In this document: positions 39,394 to 52,535 of the stretch, piece after piece
How positions within the stretch are numbered: position 1 is the first letter of the stretch
How the letters are laid out: each line of letters opens with the position of its first letter
Assembly (NCBI RefSeq): GCF_964204645.1
Contig: NC_134027.1
Coordinates: 8,234,485-8,298,484, forward strand
From: Tubulanus polymorphus
Lineage: Eukaryota; Nemertea; Palaeonemertea; Tubulaniformes; Tubulanidae
Direction: 5' to 3'
DNA length: 64,000 bases
The notes under the pieces: model-generated
Told to the model about the DNA's origin: nothing
Database searches by the model: none
The model's input: only the letters and a program-made list of their open reading frames with translations
Program-made: the position numbers and the translations under genes

Positions 39394-39425
39394 CTTGTTA
39401 ATATTTTAGCATCACCGCTGTCGGA
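39394..39425 (-). other. Candidate 32-nt upstream exon of ANKAR
   Basis: Minus strand: acceptor TTTACTCAG, then SDSGDAKILT plus AG, then donor GTAAAT. Its 2-nt overhang completes an Arg codon with the leading G of the large ANKAR exon, so the phase fits. The frame stays open upstream (ATVRIFTQ) to a TAA, so it could also be the 3' end of a longer exon. Confidence 0.35.
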
Positions 39426-42302
39426 CTGAGTAAATATTCGCACGGTAGCGTCGATTTATGAATTTGATTAAAATGTCTACATACACCCACCGTGACCCCT
39501 GCAATAACATTCAAACATAAACTTCACATTATGCGACTTAAGTTTACCTTTTTTCTGAAAATGATAAACGAACAAATTTCCAAATTGTTTTCGGCGTGAT
39601 ATGGATATTTTACGCGTATTTATTGATATACCATTGATATATCAAAAAAGTGTATTCCGTAAGAAATTCTTACCTAGTTTCTCAGTGTTTTGAAGAAGTT
39701 ACTAACGCCACACACAGTCTGTCAAGTATACGTAGTCAGTACAGCATGACATAAGAACCAGTACTGGCATAGTCGCATTTATTGCCCAGCTTATAAGCAT
39801 TAACTAGTTGTCTCTAAGTCGATTTCCTTGACACCCATTTATTCTGACTCGTTTTATAGGAAAAAGTCAATTGTTTCCCTTATATTCAGGGCAAGGTTTA
39901 GTTTCAAAATAAATATCGGAATATCTTATTCCACTTGTCGGGCCAATTTGACAAACTGACGCTTCAAATATACATATTGAAGGAAAGCTTTGGATTTTTT
40001 TCAATGGGACCTTTACTGAGACATTTCATTCAACACGTATATTTATATCCGGAAAACAAGTGAAATGGGGCATAGTATAGAATAAGTTTTTAGTTGCTCC
40101 TCCAAAATAAGAAAGTTAACCTTAATCGTGAAATTAAAACTGGCTCCAAATTCAATTCTCTCCTTGAAAATATGTACACTCATTGTCAACGAGTCTTGAA
40201 AATTCGAATTTAGTTCAGACAGCCATACTATGAGAATAGGAAAACATGGAAAAGCATGAATATATACAATGGAACCTCTGGACGTCATTGTGTGGGGAAA
40301 AATATGTTAGCAGTAATCATCGTTCTCGGCTTCGTTGTATCAGGGACCGTTTATACGTCCATGGCTGTACGTATGAGCAGCAGTATCGGTTCCAAGATTC
40401 GCTTTCACACTGCTGACCATACGACACCACGCGTATTGATTAGTTACCTATACATGCTCAGTATCGGCCGTCAGATAAAGCGGTCTACCAGCTGTTTACA
40501 TCAATTTTTTAGATAGCCGCTTGTGCTTGACGACTAACATGACGTAGAATATCATTTCCTGTATCATATCCATTTTGGTGAAATTACCAACTGGCCACAG
40601 TTCTAAATCATAAAGATGCCTCGTAAAGTGGAGCTCTTCTGACGAAATGGTCAAGTAGAAAGCAACGAAGTTCTTTTGATGGCAATCCTTCCCGTTATAT
40701 CACCAAAAACAAATAGGCTTTTTACGTACATTTAATTTATTGTAACAAATCTAAATATACAAACATCGACACGTCACCAAGGTAAAAACACTGTAATAAT
40801 AGAATGATTGATATATTTCATTAATTATACCAATTTTGTCGGTCAATAAAATTATAGAATTTATACAACGCAGCTAAACAATATGATATCATAATCCATT
40901 TTACAATAAACATTTATTGAAAAAAAAATGAACATCTACTCGTAATAACTACTCAAAACCTTAGCTTATGTCCAGCTGTAGGTCTATGATAGTCACTAAT
41001 CTGCTGCTAGTCCTAATTACTCTATTATTGATATCAATATAGTTTTAAATACGCGAAACCCTTATTTTCTTATAAAATCCATCATCAATGTCGAGAATAA
41101 ATTCAATCTAATACGAAAAACAATACGATCCGCGATCTAGCGAACGATCAATGTAAGTTAACCTTGATAGTCGATTCGTGTGCGATATAAAAACTACTTA
41201 AAAACGTAAACGATTAAAATCTTTTCAGTGACGAAACAACGAGTTGATCGCTATGAGGTGGTTTTGGAATGAATGATCGTCACTCATTGACGGAATGAAC
41301 ATCAATGATTTTATCAACCATTCCTTAAAAAACAAATTACGAACAAAATTAGTTCTCTAAGTCGGACGAATTTTGTCCAACACGTACAAGCCGCGATCAC
41401 GCGGGAACGATTTGGCCCGAATCAGACCCAGGGCCTGTGGCTTATTTTGAGCGCGAGTTCACATGCAAACCACTCACTCGAAGCAATGCCATGACAAAGC
41501 GAAGTGAGTCTACACAACACATGCAATCATTTGACCCACGCTAAAATTTGGATCAGGCCCGGTCCGACGTTTTTGGTCAGGCTAAAACGCCCCTCCAATC
41601 GCTATTTTAGTGAGAAGAAATTTCGTTTGATTAAAACAACTAAACAATTTCACCGTTCATGTACAAACTAATTATGCTATCAGAAGTGTTAGGGAAGGGG
41701 TTTTTATTAATTTATCGTCAGCATGAATATAAATCATAACAGGGGTCATAGTTCCAGTAATTCACTACCATTGTCATTCGAAACAGATTTAGACAGAGAA
41801 ATAAAATCCATTTTTCATATTCTTCTCATTAAACCCACTCGAGTCAGTCATTCATTGTTAGTATTCCTACTTGCTTTCGAGGTAAAAAAAAAAACGGCGT
41901 TAAAAACACGATTAAATAATAATAAATAAAAAAACTGTTTTTTTTCTTCAAGTCATCAATAGTTCAGCATTCGTAAGCATCGAATAGGTGGACCCACACA
42001 TGAAACAGAAACACAAATGACTCAAAGTACATCGTATCACATGTATCGAAAATTGAAACATCGTCAATTTCAAGTTGAGAGATGAACTGTCGATATTTCC
42101 ATTTTCCCAGCTGTTTAAGCACCTTATTGTGTAAAATCGAAGACCGCCGGTCGCATTCACGTTAAAACTTCTTACTGGCGCGAACTAAACCGATAAACGG
42201 CACATTATTCTAAGTTTCATATTCGTTGGATATGTTGACGACGCCCGTCATCAAACAACTGTAGTCAAATCCTTGAGAATGTTTCGAATGAATGTAAATG
42301 AT
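39426..42302. other. Intergenic stretch between ANKAR and TRPC4AP
   Basis: 2.9 kb of AT-rich DNA that must hold any missing 5' exons of ANKAR and the TRPC4AP 3' UTR. A 5'-exon-like donor (CTAG|GTAAGAATTT, minus strand) lies at about 39668-39674. Open frames at 40043-40288 (minus) and 40256-40516 (plus) have no family resemblance. No repeats or RNA genes were seen. Confidence 0.45.
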
Positions 42303-45300
42303 CTATGTAACCATCCTAATCATTGATTCGGGTAAGTAATGTAAGATTGCACTTCCGTTGTGACGATCCTCGCTAAGTAATGACGCCACCGTTTGTTTCC
42401 AATAATCGAAACTGATCCGTGAGCTCTATAATAAAAGAACAAAATCACAAGTTTATTATAGCGAAACAAAACAGTTTAGTAAGCTCTACCTCACTTCATA
42501 AAGAAATATTACTAGGTAAACTATGCGGGTTTAGCGGGAAATTTCTTAACGTTACCAAAACTTACCCGTTCTAAAGCGCTACAGTCTTTGTCTTTATGTA
42601 AGTAATGGTCTTGCCAGAACAACAACAGATCTCTAGAAAATAAATGTATAGATAACATGATTAAACGCCACATAGGCCTAACTTTTTATCAAACAGAGTA
42701 CAACACTAACCTGAAATTCTTCATCACAGTGAAACTTCCTTTCTTGTCTTTTGGATTACTGATAAGTTCGTCTCGCAGACCGGTGAGGTAAGCGGGTAAA
42801 TCGTCTCTTTGATTCGCAAACATCAGAAACACTAACGTCGTATTCAAACAGCTTACGTTCTCCTATAAATAAAATCATTCATTAATCCGGCAATTGATTA
42901 TTTTTCTACCATCAATGCCGAAATTCTAAGTTAACCCTAAGTTCTTTTGTCAGCTGCATCTATACCTGCGTGATTGCCTCGACATTAACAATGTTGATTA
43001 GTTTATGAAGATAATCCAACTGCCGAGTGAAGTTTCCTATGTACTGTAGAAGTCGATTTTCTTCATGCACTTTGCTGTATTCTATGAATAGAACATTCTT
43101 ACCATGATTAACATTTCAAAAAAACTGTGATGAATTATGAACCAGGTCCAAATTAAAATTAAATTCTCAAACTAAACTACACTTGCGAGTACTGGTACTG
43201 ATAGATATTGATAGCCATTCTCAAAACAGCTGTAATCCATTTTGCTTGAACTTCCACATGGAAGCATATGAGAAAACATCATAATTGACGAGACTATAAT
43301 TGTGGTCTTACCAACAGCTAATTGTGAATTTTTGTTCGTAAAGTGTTCATATGACAACATCAGACTCCTGATGAACATGTTCGAGTCGACCAGATTAGCG
43401 TTGATGGTATTCACAAATTTGTTGAACTGCAAATAATATATACTGGTTCGTTGATTCAATTTTATTACTCGAAGACACATAGAGCTAATTTCCATGTTAA
43501 GCGTGTCCTTTCTTGCAATGCATCACGCTGCACACTTACCTTCGCATCAGTGTCCAGTAATCGGTCGAACTTCTTAAATGCTTCTATGTTGAACTTGATT
43601 AGTTCACCTAACAGATCAAAACTGCTCTGAAGTATTTCTTTCGGTCTGATATCATTTTCAACAATGTTGCCCGCAACATGCTGCAATGACCAAGTTTACA
43701 TCAGTAACTTAACGATATGGTAAAACTCGACCATTCATATATGCTGTGAAAAGATCCATTTTTGTTCAAATCACCAAAGAAACAAACCTGTAAAAGACCT
43801 CGTCGTAGTAAGAATACTTGATCACAGTAAGATGTAGTTCCCCGTAGATAACTCTCTACAGCTCGCGCTAACCAGAATCGAAACGTCGAAGCCGTCGGCT
43901 CCTTTTTCATCACATCCACTATTTTACTCAGCAATCCTTTCTTTCCTTTGCACATCATTTCTTTACTGTAAATCAGATATATTAATCTAGCAATGTGAAC
44001 GCGTATGTGAAGGCGTTACAAGTATAATATCATTGTTTATTCACATACCTTGGGATGTTGTCCAAATTATCTACTTTGAGAGGACCAGCCTTCTCTGAAA
44101 GATATACGCGATAAATGATTTAACCAAGTACCGGTAGTTAAGAGCTTGAGACTCCGTCTAAATTGAATTGATCCCACTTTCGATGTGCTCAGTTCTGCAG
44201 TCATTCCTACCTTCCCAAGTCTTATCTAACCGACCACATGTCAGTAGAGAGAAAACTAACAGGAAGGCTAACAGCCCACATATCTAGCTGTATTCTGGAC
44301 CCCTGCGATTTCATCCTTGCTGATAATAACTTCTGTTCTGAAATTCTAAATTTCTTATGGCCCTTACCATTTATTTTCTTGATTTCTGTCAATTCCCTCT
44401 GTGTCAGCAGTAAATGTTTGTATCTAAAAGAAAATCGAATATCTACCTTTATTGAACATTGAACAATATCACATGAATGTGTATGCTCGAAAAATTAAAG
44501 TCACTTACTCCGAATGGTCACAGAATGCATGGACTAGTCTCAAAAATTGAATCTTCAAAGCTACTTCCTATAAATCAACGCAAAATAATATCATTCATTT
44601 ATCAAACACGAACACATCTATCAAACAAAGCTGATTTACCCGGTAACTGATTTCTATATGAGTATAACAACAAAAACTTCAAATTTGAGGTCGACTTTTG
44701 TGGCAAAAAATTCATGATTAACTTACAGGGCTACATTCACAGCTGGTGTTGTGTCCTCTTAATCGTAATCTGCTGCTAGTTCTGTGACTAATAACACAAA
44801 TAAAACTAACATAGCTAACAATCTATCGGCATTTCAGGGGATAAATGCTCAAATGTAATCAATGATTAATATCCTGTCCAAAAAATCATAAATCTTTACC
44901 TTTGGCACTTCCAGATAAAATGGTCAAATAAATCATTCAAACCAGGAATAAGTTTCAAATCGGCGACCTTGCGTTGAATCTGGAATAAACAAAACAGATC
45001 TAAATTAATGACTTAACTATTTATTTTATCATAAGATACTAGTCAAAAAAATTCAGATACACATGTAGACTGATTCAATTGAACGTTAATAAATCTAGAG
45101 GCATGAAAGGAAAAATCTCAATACGGCTGTTACCTTTTTCCTATGTTTTCCTACTAAAAACAAGCCTATAACATATATAACTTCGACGCGCTGAACTAAC
45201 TGCATGCTGATTTTGATACCAGGCTGTTGTATAAATGGACTATCGACAGCAGATGGTTCTGATATACCTACAATAAAACGCAACGCCTTGTTATATCAAC

Positions 45301-48300
45301 CGTGTATGAACTATTCCCAGCTGATTTCAGGTTCAAGTTCCAAAATGCGAAAGTGCAAATCATGAAGTTTTTTCTGTTGATCCTCAACAAATGTTGAGTT
45401 TCTTTGAAAGTGATCAGGATGCAGCAATATCAAAGAAAATAATTTCGAAATTTGCCAGACCAACAATACAAAAACATGGATGTCTTTAGTAACAATTTAC
45501 CAGAAGATGCACCTCCCTCCAACACAGAAAAGTCACCAAGAGATGATTTTAAGATTTGTCATACTTTTCTGTTTTTTTGCGGATAAAAAGCAGCTTGCAT
45601 TTAAAGATAATGAGAGATTTGGATTCATTCATATCATATCCGCATATAAATGAAAAATGTAAAAACCCTTACCACCAACAAAATCCTCGAAATCATCAGT
45701 TTCTGGCCGTTCAGCATCTGGATCGCTAAGAGACCGATCAATCCATTCCATCCAACTATCTAGTTCATTACCAACTCCATGATGTCTCGGAGTATCAAAA
45801 AACACTACAAGTAAAACATATTGATATACAATATATAAATATGGATGTACAATATGTTACAACAGGCAACATCTCCAAACTATAGCATCATAATTATACC
45901 ATTCACTGATCATTTTTAACAAGCATTTCAGCATTTCATCTAATCGACATAATTGCCTTGTAATAACTAGTAATATAGACTTACGTGGTTTTGCAACAGC
46001 AATATTGACTAGTCTCGTAACGAGGTCAGGAATACCTAACAGCAGATCTACAACGATAAAAAATTACACATGAAATCGAAGCGAGGAAATACACTATTAT
46101 TCTTATGACTTTTACACAAAGTTCTATTATTACCTTGGTTAACGTCTCGTACATTAACAAAACCTTTACTTCGTTTCTGTTTGTTCTGAGCAAATACTGA
46201 AATATAAATCAATAGATTCATGATCAATGTTAATCAAGTCTCCCCAACTCATAATTGACTATGTTGGGTTCTATACACATGATAATTTTCTCGATCATTC
46301 AACCCCAAGCCTTTTAGGAATACAGTTCTGTGTAAAAGAATGTATGGCGTATATACTACTTAACTGTCTCATCTTGTAGACATCAAGTCCTGGACCACCA
46401 CAAGTTTTATTTAGCATGTGTTTTATACTGAATACTAGTGCATTCAGAATTCAGTATATGAAACAATCAGGATCACTAGACAAGATCAACTGAATGTACA
46501 GCATGCATAATAGATGTTTAGTTAGAGATGATTGACACCCTTATTTCATGTATCCAACATATGTTTTAAGCTATGCCAAATGATTCAAGAAAAGTCGATT
46601 TTGTGAATTGCTCGGTTATGGTTATGAAAGAGCACTCAGTTCTGCAGTCATTCCTACCTCCCTGAGCCTTGTCTAACCGACCACATGTCAGCAGAGACAA
46701 GACTAACAGGAAAGCTAACAGCCCACATATCTAGCTGTATTCTGGACCCCTACGTTTTCATCACAGCTCTTATTGCACAATTCATAACATTCTGGGTACC
46801 TACAGATCAGTCATTCCTGGAGTCTTCAAGGAGTTTTAAAGGAGAAAATTTCAAATTTCAAGGAAGTGTCTGCTGGCATTGTTTATCTCGGTAAAACATT
46901 AGTTCCCCGACTCATACCGGTAATTCGCTATTTTGGGTTCTATACACATAATAATTTTCTCGTTAAATTAACTCCAAGCTTTTTAGGAAAATGTCCTGAG
47001 TGAAATGTATGGCGTACATACTACTTAACCGTCTCATCTTGTAAACATCAAGTCCTGGACCGCCACAAGTTTTATTTAGCATGTGTTTTATACTGAATAC
47101 TATCGCATAATGTTGCCCGATTCTAGGCATCAGAATTCAGTATATGAAACAATCAGGATCACTCGACAAGATCAACTGAATGCACACACATGCATTAAAA
47201 TAGATGTTTAGTTAGAGATGATTGACCCTTGTTCGTTGTTATCTCATGTATCCAAACATATGTTTTAAGCTATGCCAAATGATTCAAGAAAAGTCGATTT
47301 TTGTGAATTGCTCAGTTATGGTTATGAAAGAGCACTCTGTTCTGCAGTCATTCCTACCTCCCCGAGTCTTATCCAACAGACCACATGTCCGAAGAGATAA
47401 GACTAAAGGAAGGCTAACAGCCCACATATCTAACTGTATTCTGGACCCCTGCGTTTTCCTCACAGCTCTTATTACACAATTCATAACATTCATGGTCCCT
47501 ACAGATCAGTCATTCCTGGATAGTTTTAGACAGTTTTAAAGGAGAAAATTTCAAAATTTTGAGGAAGCATCTCTTTCATATCCCAATTATCGTAGACTAC
47601 TAAATCGGTACGGTTTATCTCGGTAAACTATTAATTCAGTGGTTTTGTAAGTGAATTTTGATCCTTAAGACTACCTAAACTCGGTAGGTAAATCAAAAGG
47701 GTTTCAAGCCCCCATTTAAGCATTTTCCATTTAGTAGTAATTTTTAAGGAATCAAAGAGTCATAGGGACTGCGACACTTACGTGATGACTTGTTTTCGTA
47801 TAAATCAAGATCCGATATACAGATTGCCAGAATTCGACAAAAATTTGCCAGTTTTTCATCGTCGAAAAATGGTACAAGAGCCCGCATATTTTCTGTAGGA
47901 AAAGAAATATCATTGAATATCAGTACTGCTTACATACCTAGATGAAATGACAGAAAACCCATTAACCGGTCATCACTTACTGATTCCAGACAGATTGAAT
48001 ACTTGTCGCCTGGATTGAAGCAAGTCTTCGATAAGATCACAAGCCGTTATATATGTCTTTTTATAAGCGAGTAACGAAAACATGTAACTGAGTAGATCGT
48101 CTTGCCATGCCAATTCTTTGGCTACTTTTGTACCAATTTCCTGAATTAACGGAAGAACCGAGGTAATATTTCATTCAATGAATAAGGAAATATGTAATAC
48201 ATGGTAGACATTTCCTCACTGCATCAATTTCAAATAGCCCTACATACCCTAGTTATTATCTTGGACATTATCTGTAGAATCAGACTTTTCACTCTCAGAT

Positions 48301-50804
48301 AACACTGCAATTCTACAAAGAAAATTAAAAAAACATTTGAAAACATATATGATAAAGTTGTAAAAATATCTTGAATTTGTTTTGATCTGCATAGCTAGTG
48401 CTAGTTTTTTTTTACCTCGACTGCTTTTAGATTCATTAGGAAATATAGACGTCGACATTAAAAGACGTATTAATACCTGAAAGAAAAGAAGTTATGCAAT
48501 ACATAAGCCTCTGTCATAATCTAGTTAATTAGCAATTCTTTCACCAGATAAAAGGATGCTTATTGAATATCATATAATGTATGGCGTATATACTACTCAA
48601 CAGTCTAAATCTTGTAGACATCAAGTCCTGGACCGCCACACGATTTATATAGGCATGTGATTTCTACTGAATACTACATAGTTAGGTACCAGTAAATCGT
48701 TAGTGACACAATCCAGGATCACTTAATAAGATCGACTGAATGAACATTCACACATGCCCACAAGATTTTAGTGAATGAATGCTAATTCAAGCAATTATTT
48801 TGACACAATAGATGTGAAAAAATCCAAAAATGAATCCAACAAATTTGACCTGTAAGACACCAGCGCTCGCTTGCACTAATGATTAAACACAATTTATTTT
48901 CTAAGAAACAAGAATATATGGCTTCACGTGGCATGAAAAACTGGCTTTTGCGAGACAATTAAAAACCCTGAAGGATGGGAATATTTTTTACCTCTACGCC
49001 GCCGTATTCGTAAAATATTTTGGCGTATTTGTTCATGTCTTCCACGTTATCAGATTGTCTCGATTCAAAAGTCGTCACATGAGTATTCACCTCCTATAAG
49101 ATAAACCATTCAATTATGGGATAAAAAAAAACAACTCAAAATTAACTTCAAAACTTGGGTCTATGTTTGGTGAAATATTGATTCTACCAGTGTCATCTCA
49201 TTGTGACATAAAGATTGATTCTTCATTTCCCGTTTTTAGCCAAATCGTTTTTTTTACTGAAATCTACTCCCATTATCCGCATCATTTAAAAGAGGTTTGC
49301 TGGAATTATAATTTCAATTGAAGTACTCAGTTTTCAGGTAATTTTCTCGAATGAGCAATGCAAAAACAAGAATCCATTGAAAAATTTATCATTCACTTTT
49401 AAGGGCTAATAAATACATTATATCAAAGTTAGTTTACATTAAATGTCATATCTCTGTTTACTGTTAGAGCACGATCATCAGTAGGTTGGAACTGGGCTGG
49501 AAGGACATATCTAAGTAGCCCAGTTAAGATTCAAGTAACCTGAAAGAGGTCACTGATCCTTGTCCTAAAATTTGAGATCCTATATATTAGCCAGAAAATC
49601 ACAAGCCATGCTGTCAGTTAAGACTAGTTCGAGGAAGCATTATATTGATTTCTTACAAATGAATGCCAAGCACAACAGATACGCACATGCGCTTCCAAAG
49701 TACAAAAAATCATAGATTTAAGATTTAAGTTTGAATATTCTGGGAACCAACTGAACCGATCAATGTCCAGAATTATCATATCACTTTACGTAATCATAAC
49801 AGCATAATAATGCTCTGTTAGATTTAAACAATCTCCTTTGTGATTTTAATATTTTTAAGTCTGCGCATGTCACATCTAGAATGCCTGTCAGCACGTACTA
49901 CCTAAACTGATTGGGAAATATTGACTGAACTACTTGAGAACTTCGTTATTTCATCAAGATAAATTACCCTGTTCAGTCGATGAGGCCACATAAATTGCAA
50001 TAATCAGCGGGCTACTTAGATAAATTTCATCGGCCTTATTTCAGTAATAGTTTCCGGATATGACTTTTACCCTCACCTTCAATGTTTCAAAACACTCATC
50101 CGTATCATAAAATGCCTTTGCGCTGTATTCATCTAGCACCTGAATTGTATTCGGTACGCCCATCAAATCGAGCGATTCATCCAAGTCGTCCAATATGTGA
50201 ATCGGTAGCTGGAAAACATTTCAAAAAGGTTCAAAATTAATATAAAATTGAAACACGAAACAATGATGAATAAGAATTTTTAGATAAACATTAGCAAAGA
50301 TTGAGTCAGACTGGACAGGTTTGGGCAAGACGAACTGAAATATTTGTAACTGTAAGCTAATTTTAAGAGGGTACAAAACAATAATCAAAAAACAAATGTA
50401 TGACCACGAGATAAAGTTAAACTTCTACTACGCATACATTGAAGGTAGGCAAGCTTGGAGAAGCCGCTTTCGGTTTGAGTTGTAAGACTACTCTGGGGTC
50501 TCTGCGGCACCTACCAACCATAAACTTCTTCATGTCTTATTTGAATATTTCTACTTTCTAGAGGTGCCTTACTTTGCTGAGCTTGAACCTAAATATTTCT
50601 GCTCTGATTATTCAAAAGAAATTGAGTCAAAAACTAGTTGTTTTGTTTTCATTCCCAACTCAGTAAATTTTGCCATTTTTACTTTTTTACCTGGTGAAGT
50701 CTCTTGAAACCTCGGCCGTCTAGTTGAGCGCTCATGAACTTCGAAAATGCTACGTTATGGGTTCTTTTTCGGCTTTTACCATAATAAACTAAGTTGTTAG
50801 CCAT
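42303..50804 (-). CDS. TRPC4AP: TRPC4-associated protein (TRUSS), complete, 23 exons
   Basis: TRPC4AP binds TRPC channels and the TNF receptor, and serves as a DDB1-CUL4 substrate receptor for MYC and C-terminal degrons. Exons: 50691-50804, 50077-50208, 48992-49093, 48416-48476, 48248-48312, 47981-48140, 47782-47892, 46134-46196, 45985-46047, 45673-45804, 45134-45267, 44900-44979, 44727-44781, 44509-44567, 44368-44423, 44049-44094, 43788-43965, 43540-43680, 43312-43426, 42966-43081, 42711-42862, 42566-42632, 42303-42425. All phases agree; 2,325 nt encode 774 aa, against 797 in human. Hallmarks: YKHLLLTQRELTEI, GLLSKIVDVMKKEPTASTFR, ESYLRGTTSYCDQVFLLRRG, FDLLGELIKFNIEAFKKF, ENVSCLNTTLVFLMFA, WQDHYLHKDKD and ISFDYWKQTVASLL. 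It is helical-repeat throughout with no membrane segment. Start taken at 50804 (MANNLVYYGK); an in-frame ATG at 50894 would add 30 residues. The N-terminus is the least conserved part. Confidence 0.93.
44188..44317 (+). repeat. Repeat family R1, copy 2
   Basis: Core of the R1 repeat (CAGTTCTGCAGTCATTCC ... CTGGACCCCTGCG) in the intron between TRPC4AP exons 44049-44094 and 44368-44423, ending about 50 bp from the latter. Confidence 0.75.
46264..46905 (+). repeat. Tandem duplication unit 1 (~669-bp period) carrying R1
   Basis: From TTGGGTTCTATACACAT to TTATCTCGGTAAA. It is repeated nearly in full from 46933, in the intron between TRPC4AP exons 46134-46196 and 47782-47892. It contains R1 core copy 3 (46635-46820). 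Confidence 0.8.
46933..47637 (+). repeat. Tandem duplication unit 2 (~669-bp period) carrying R1
   Basis: Second unit, starting TTGGGTTCTATACACATA. It matches unit 1 over nearly its whole length with small indels. It contains R1 core copy 4 (47336-47520) and ends again at TTATCTCGGTAAA. Confidence 0.8.
48576..48765 (+). repeat. Partial third copy of the duplicated unit
   Basis: It starts AATGTATGGCGTATATACTA and shares GTAGACATCAAGTCCTGGAC and AGGATCACTTAATAAGATC-type blocks with both units at 46264 and 46933, but lacks the R1 core. It lies in another TRPC4AP intron (48477-48991). Confidence 0.7.
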
Positions 50805-51686
50805 AGCTAACTGTCGTTTTCGTGTACCGAACTGGACGAATTTAGCGCAGAAATGTAGTTTTTTAAACAAGACAGAGCACTGATATCTTATCAACTAAAA
50901 TGCACTGATTACAGCTGAGCTTCCCTAGAGGTGGAGCCTAAAGCGCGAATTCTTACGTGGAACGACAGGAATGTAAAAGCTGTCCAATAGCAATCTGATT
51001 TCGAATATGATTAGATATCATATCACCATAATTGATTTTAATTATCTAGATATGTTTCATAGATATTTTACAAGTTTTTATTTGATTTTTTAAAGGAATT
51101 ACTGTACGACAATCCGCATTTTAAGTTAGTTAAGGTCTTCCCTGTTATAAAAACGAAAATTCTAACGTGGAAACGACCAAATGAAGAGCTACCATAAATT
51201 ATCAGTTAAGGTTCACTTTATGTCTCCAAAGTGGCTAAACAATCAACGAATGTTATAAAACATTCCGAAATATATGAGCATTTTATTTCTGATGAAGTAG
51301 GCATAATCATCACGATTTAGATCTCTCATATAGGTGGCAGCACAGTACGGAAGGATATGGGTGGGAAGTCTGACAACCGTGGCGTCAGTCGGTCACACAC
51401 GGCTGCACTTTACCTGTTTAAGTTAGACAATCAGAGAACGCACGGTCTCGGCCATGTGTCCAGGTTTTTTACTGGTAATAATCTGAGATGATATATAGAT
51501 GTGATATGTAAGGTGATTGAATACGCGGAGAGTGATGTGAGTATGTCTATGAATTTAAATTTCTGTTCGGCGAACTGTGGCAGTAGAGTAGTGACCAGAA
51601 GAGTCTGAGAGTGAGAGTCCAGCGAAATGACAACACAAGTCAACACTGTCACTAAACAGTACGGTTGTAATAGGCCTACTTAGTAG
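50805..51686. other. Upstream region of TRPC4AP
   Basis: It contains the TRPC4AP 5' end and promoter (a CCAAT motif at about 50984-50988) and about 0.7 kb of sequence with no gene I recognise. The last 8 bases (51679-51686) are the left target-site duplication of the adjoining transposon. Confidence 0.5.
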
Positions 51687-52475
51687 CACAGGGGTTTGGC
51701 GATGGGCTTGGATTTTATTTCCGGGTTGTTGATAATCTCGCGAGAATGGCGCTAAATATGAACTGCGAATAAATTCAAAATATCACGGAAATACCTTGTG
51801 TTTATATTGTTTATTTATCCGCTATAAAGTTTCGATAAACAATTGGTCGTTTAAGAATCATTATCAGACGGTCGCCACGCTACTATATAAAAGAACAAGG
51901 GATGAAACGCCAGGCCTCCGCTGTACTTAAATTTTCAGCCAGAAAGTTGGGACAGTCACGTGACATTCTGATGACGTCATCGCATTTAAAACTTCAACAT
52001 GAAAAGTTAACATATTCACAGACCGATATCAATTGTCAGATTATGATTCATATGAAATAAATAACTTATACAGAATAAATTATGATGAAATATACAATTC
52101 ATAGTCAAAAAATGCATCTGAATGTAAGTTATTCTCAAATATTTTTCGTATCATAGTTTCCGTCTTAGATGCTTCGGGTTTGCATTCAGTCAAATAAGAA
52201 GCGTTAAGTCACGTGACTGTCCCAACTTTCTGGCTGGCACGACTTGAACTGCGTTTCATCCCTTGTGATTTTATATAGTAAAGCGTGACGACCGTCTGAT
52301 AATGATTCTTAACCACCAATTGTTTATCGAAACTTTATAGCAGATAAATAAACAATATAAACACAAGGTATTTCCGTGATATTTTGAATTTATTCGCAGT
52401 TCATATTTAGCGCCATTCTCGCGAGATTATCAACAACCCGGAAATAAAATCCAAGCCCATCGCCAAACCCCTGTG
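51687..52475. mobile_element. 789-bp long-inverted-repeat (foldback) element, hAT-like
   Basis: Two near-identical arms in inverted orientation, 51687-51964 (278 bp) and 52208-52475 (268 bp), surround a 243-bp centre. Ends are CACAGGGGTTTGGCGATGGG and its complement. A perfect 8-bp direct repeat CTTAGTAG flanks it (51679-51686 and 52476-52483), the duplication size of hAT transposases. Each arm ends inward at the palindrome GTCACGTGAC. No transposase frame exists, so it is non-autonomous. The arms differ at only scattered positions plus one short replaced block, which suggests recent activity or gene conversion. Confidence 0.88.
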
Positions 52476-52535
52476 CTTAGTAGTACTATACTAGAGTAAT
52501 AAAAATGCAGTAAAAGTAGTCAAGAGAAAGTCACG

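Noticed and set aside
40043-40516. Two opposite open frames, one with a signal-peptide-like start
   Set aside because: They overlap each other, have no family match and no promoter or splice support.
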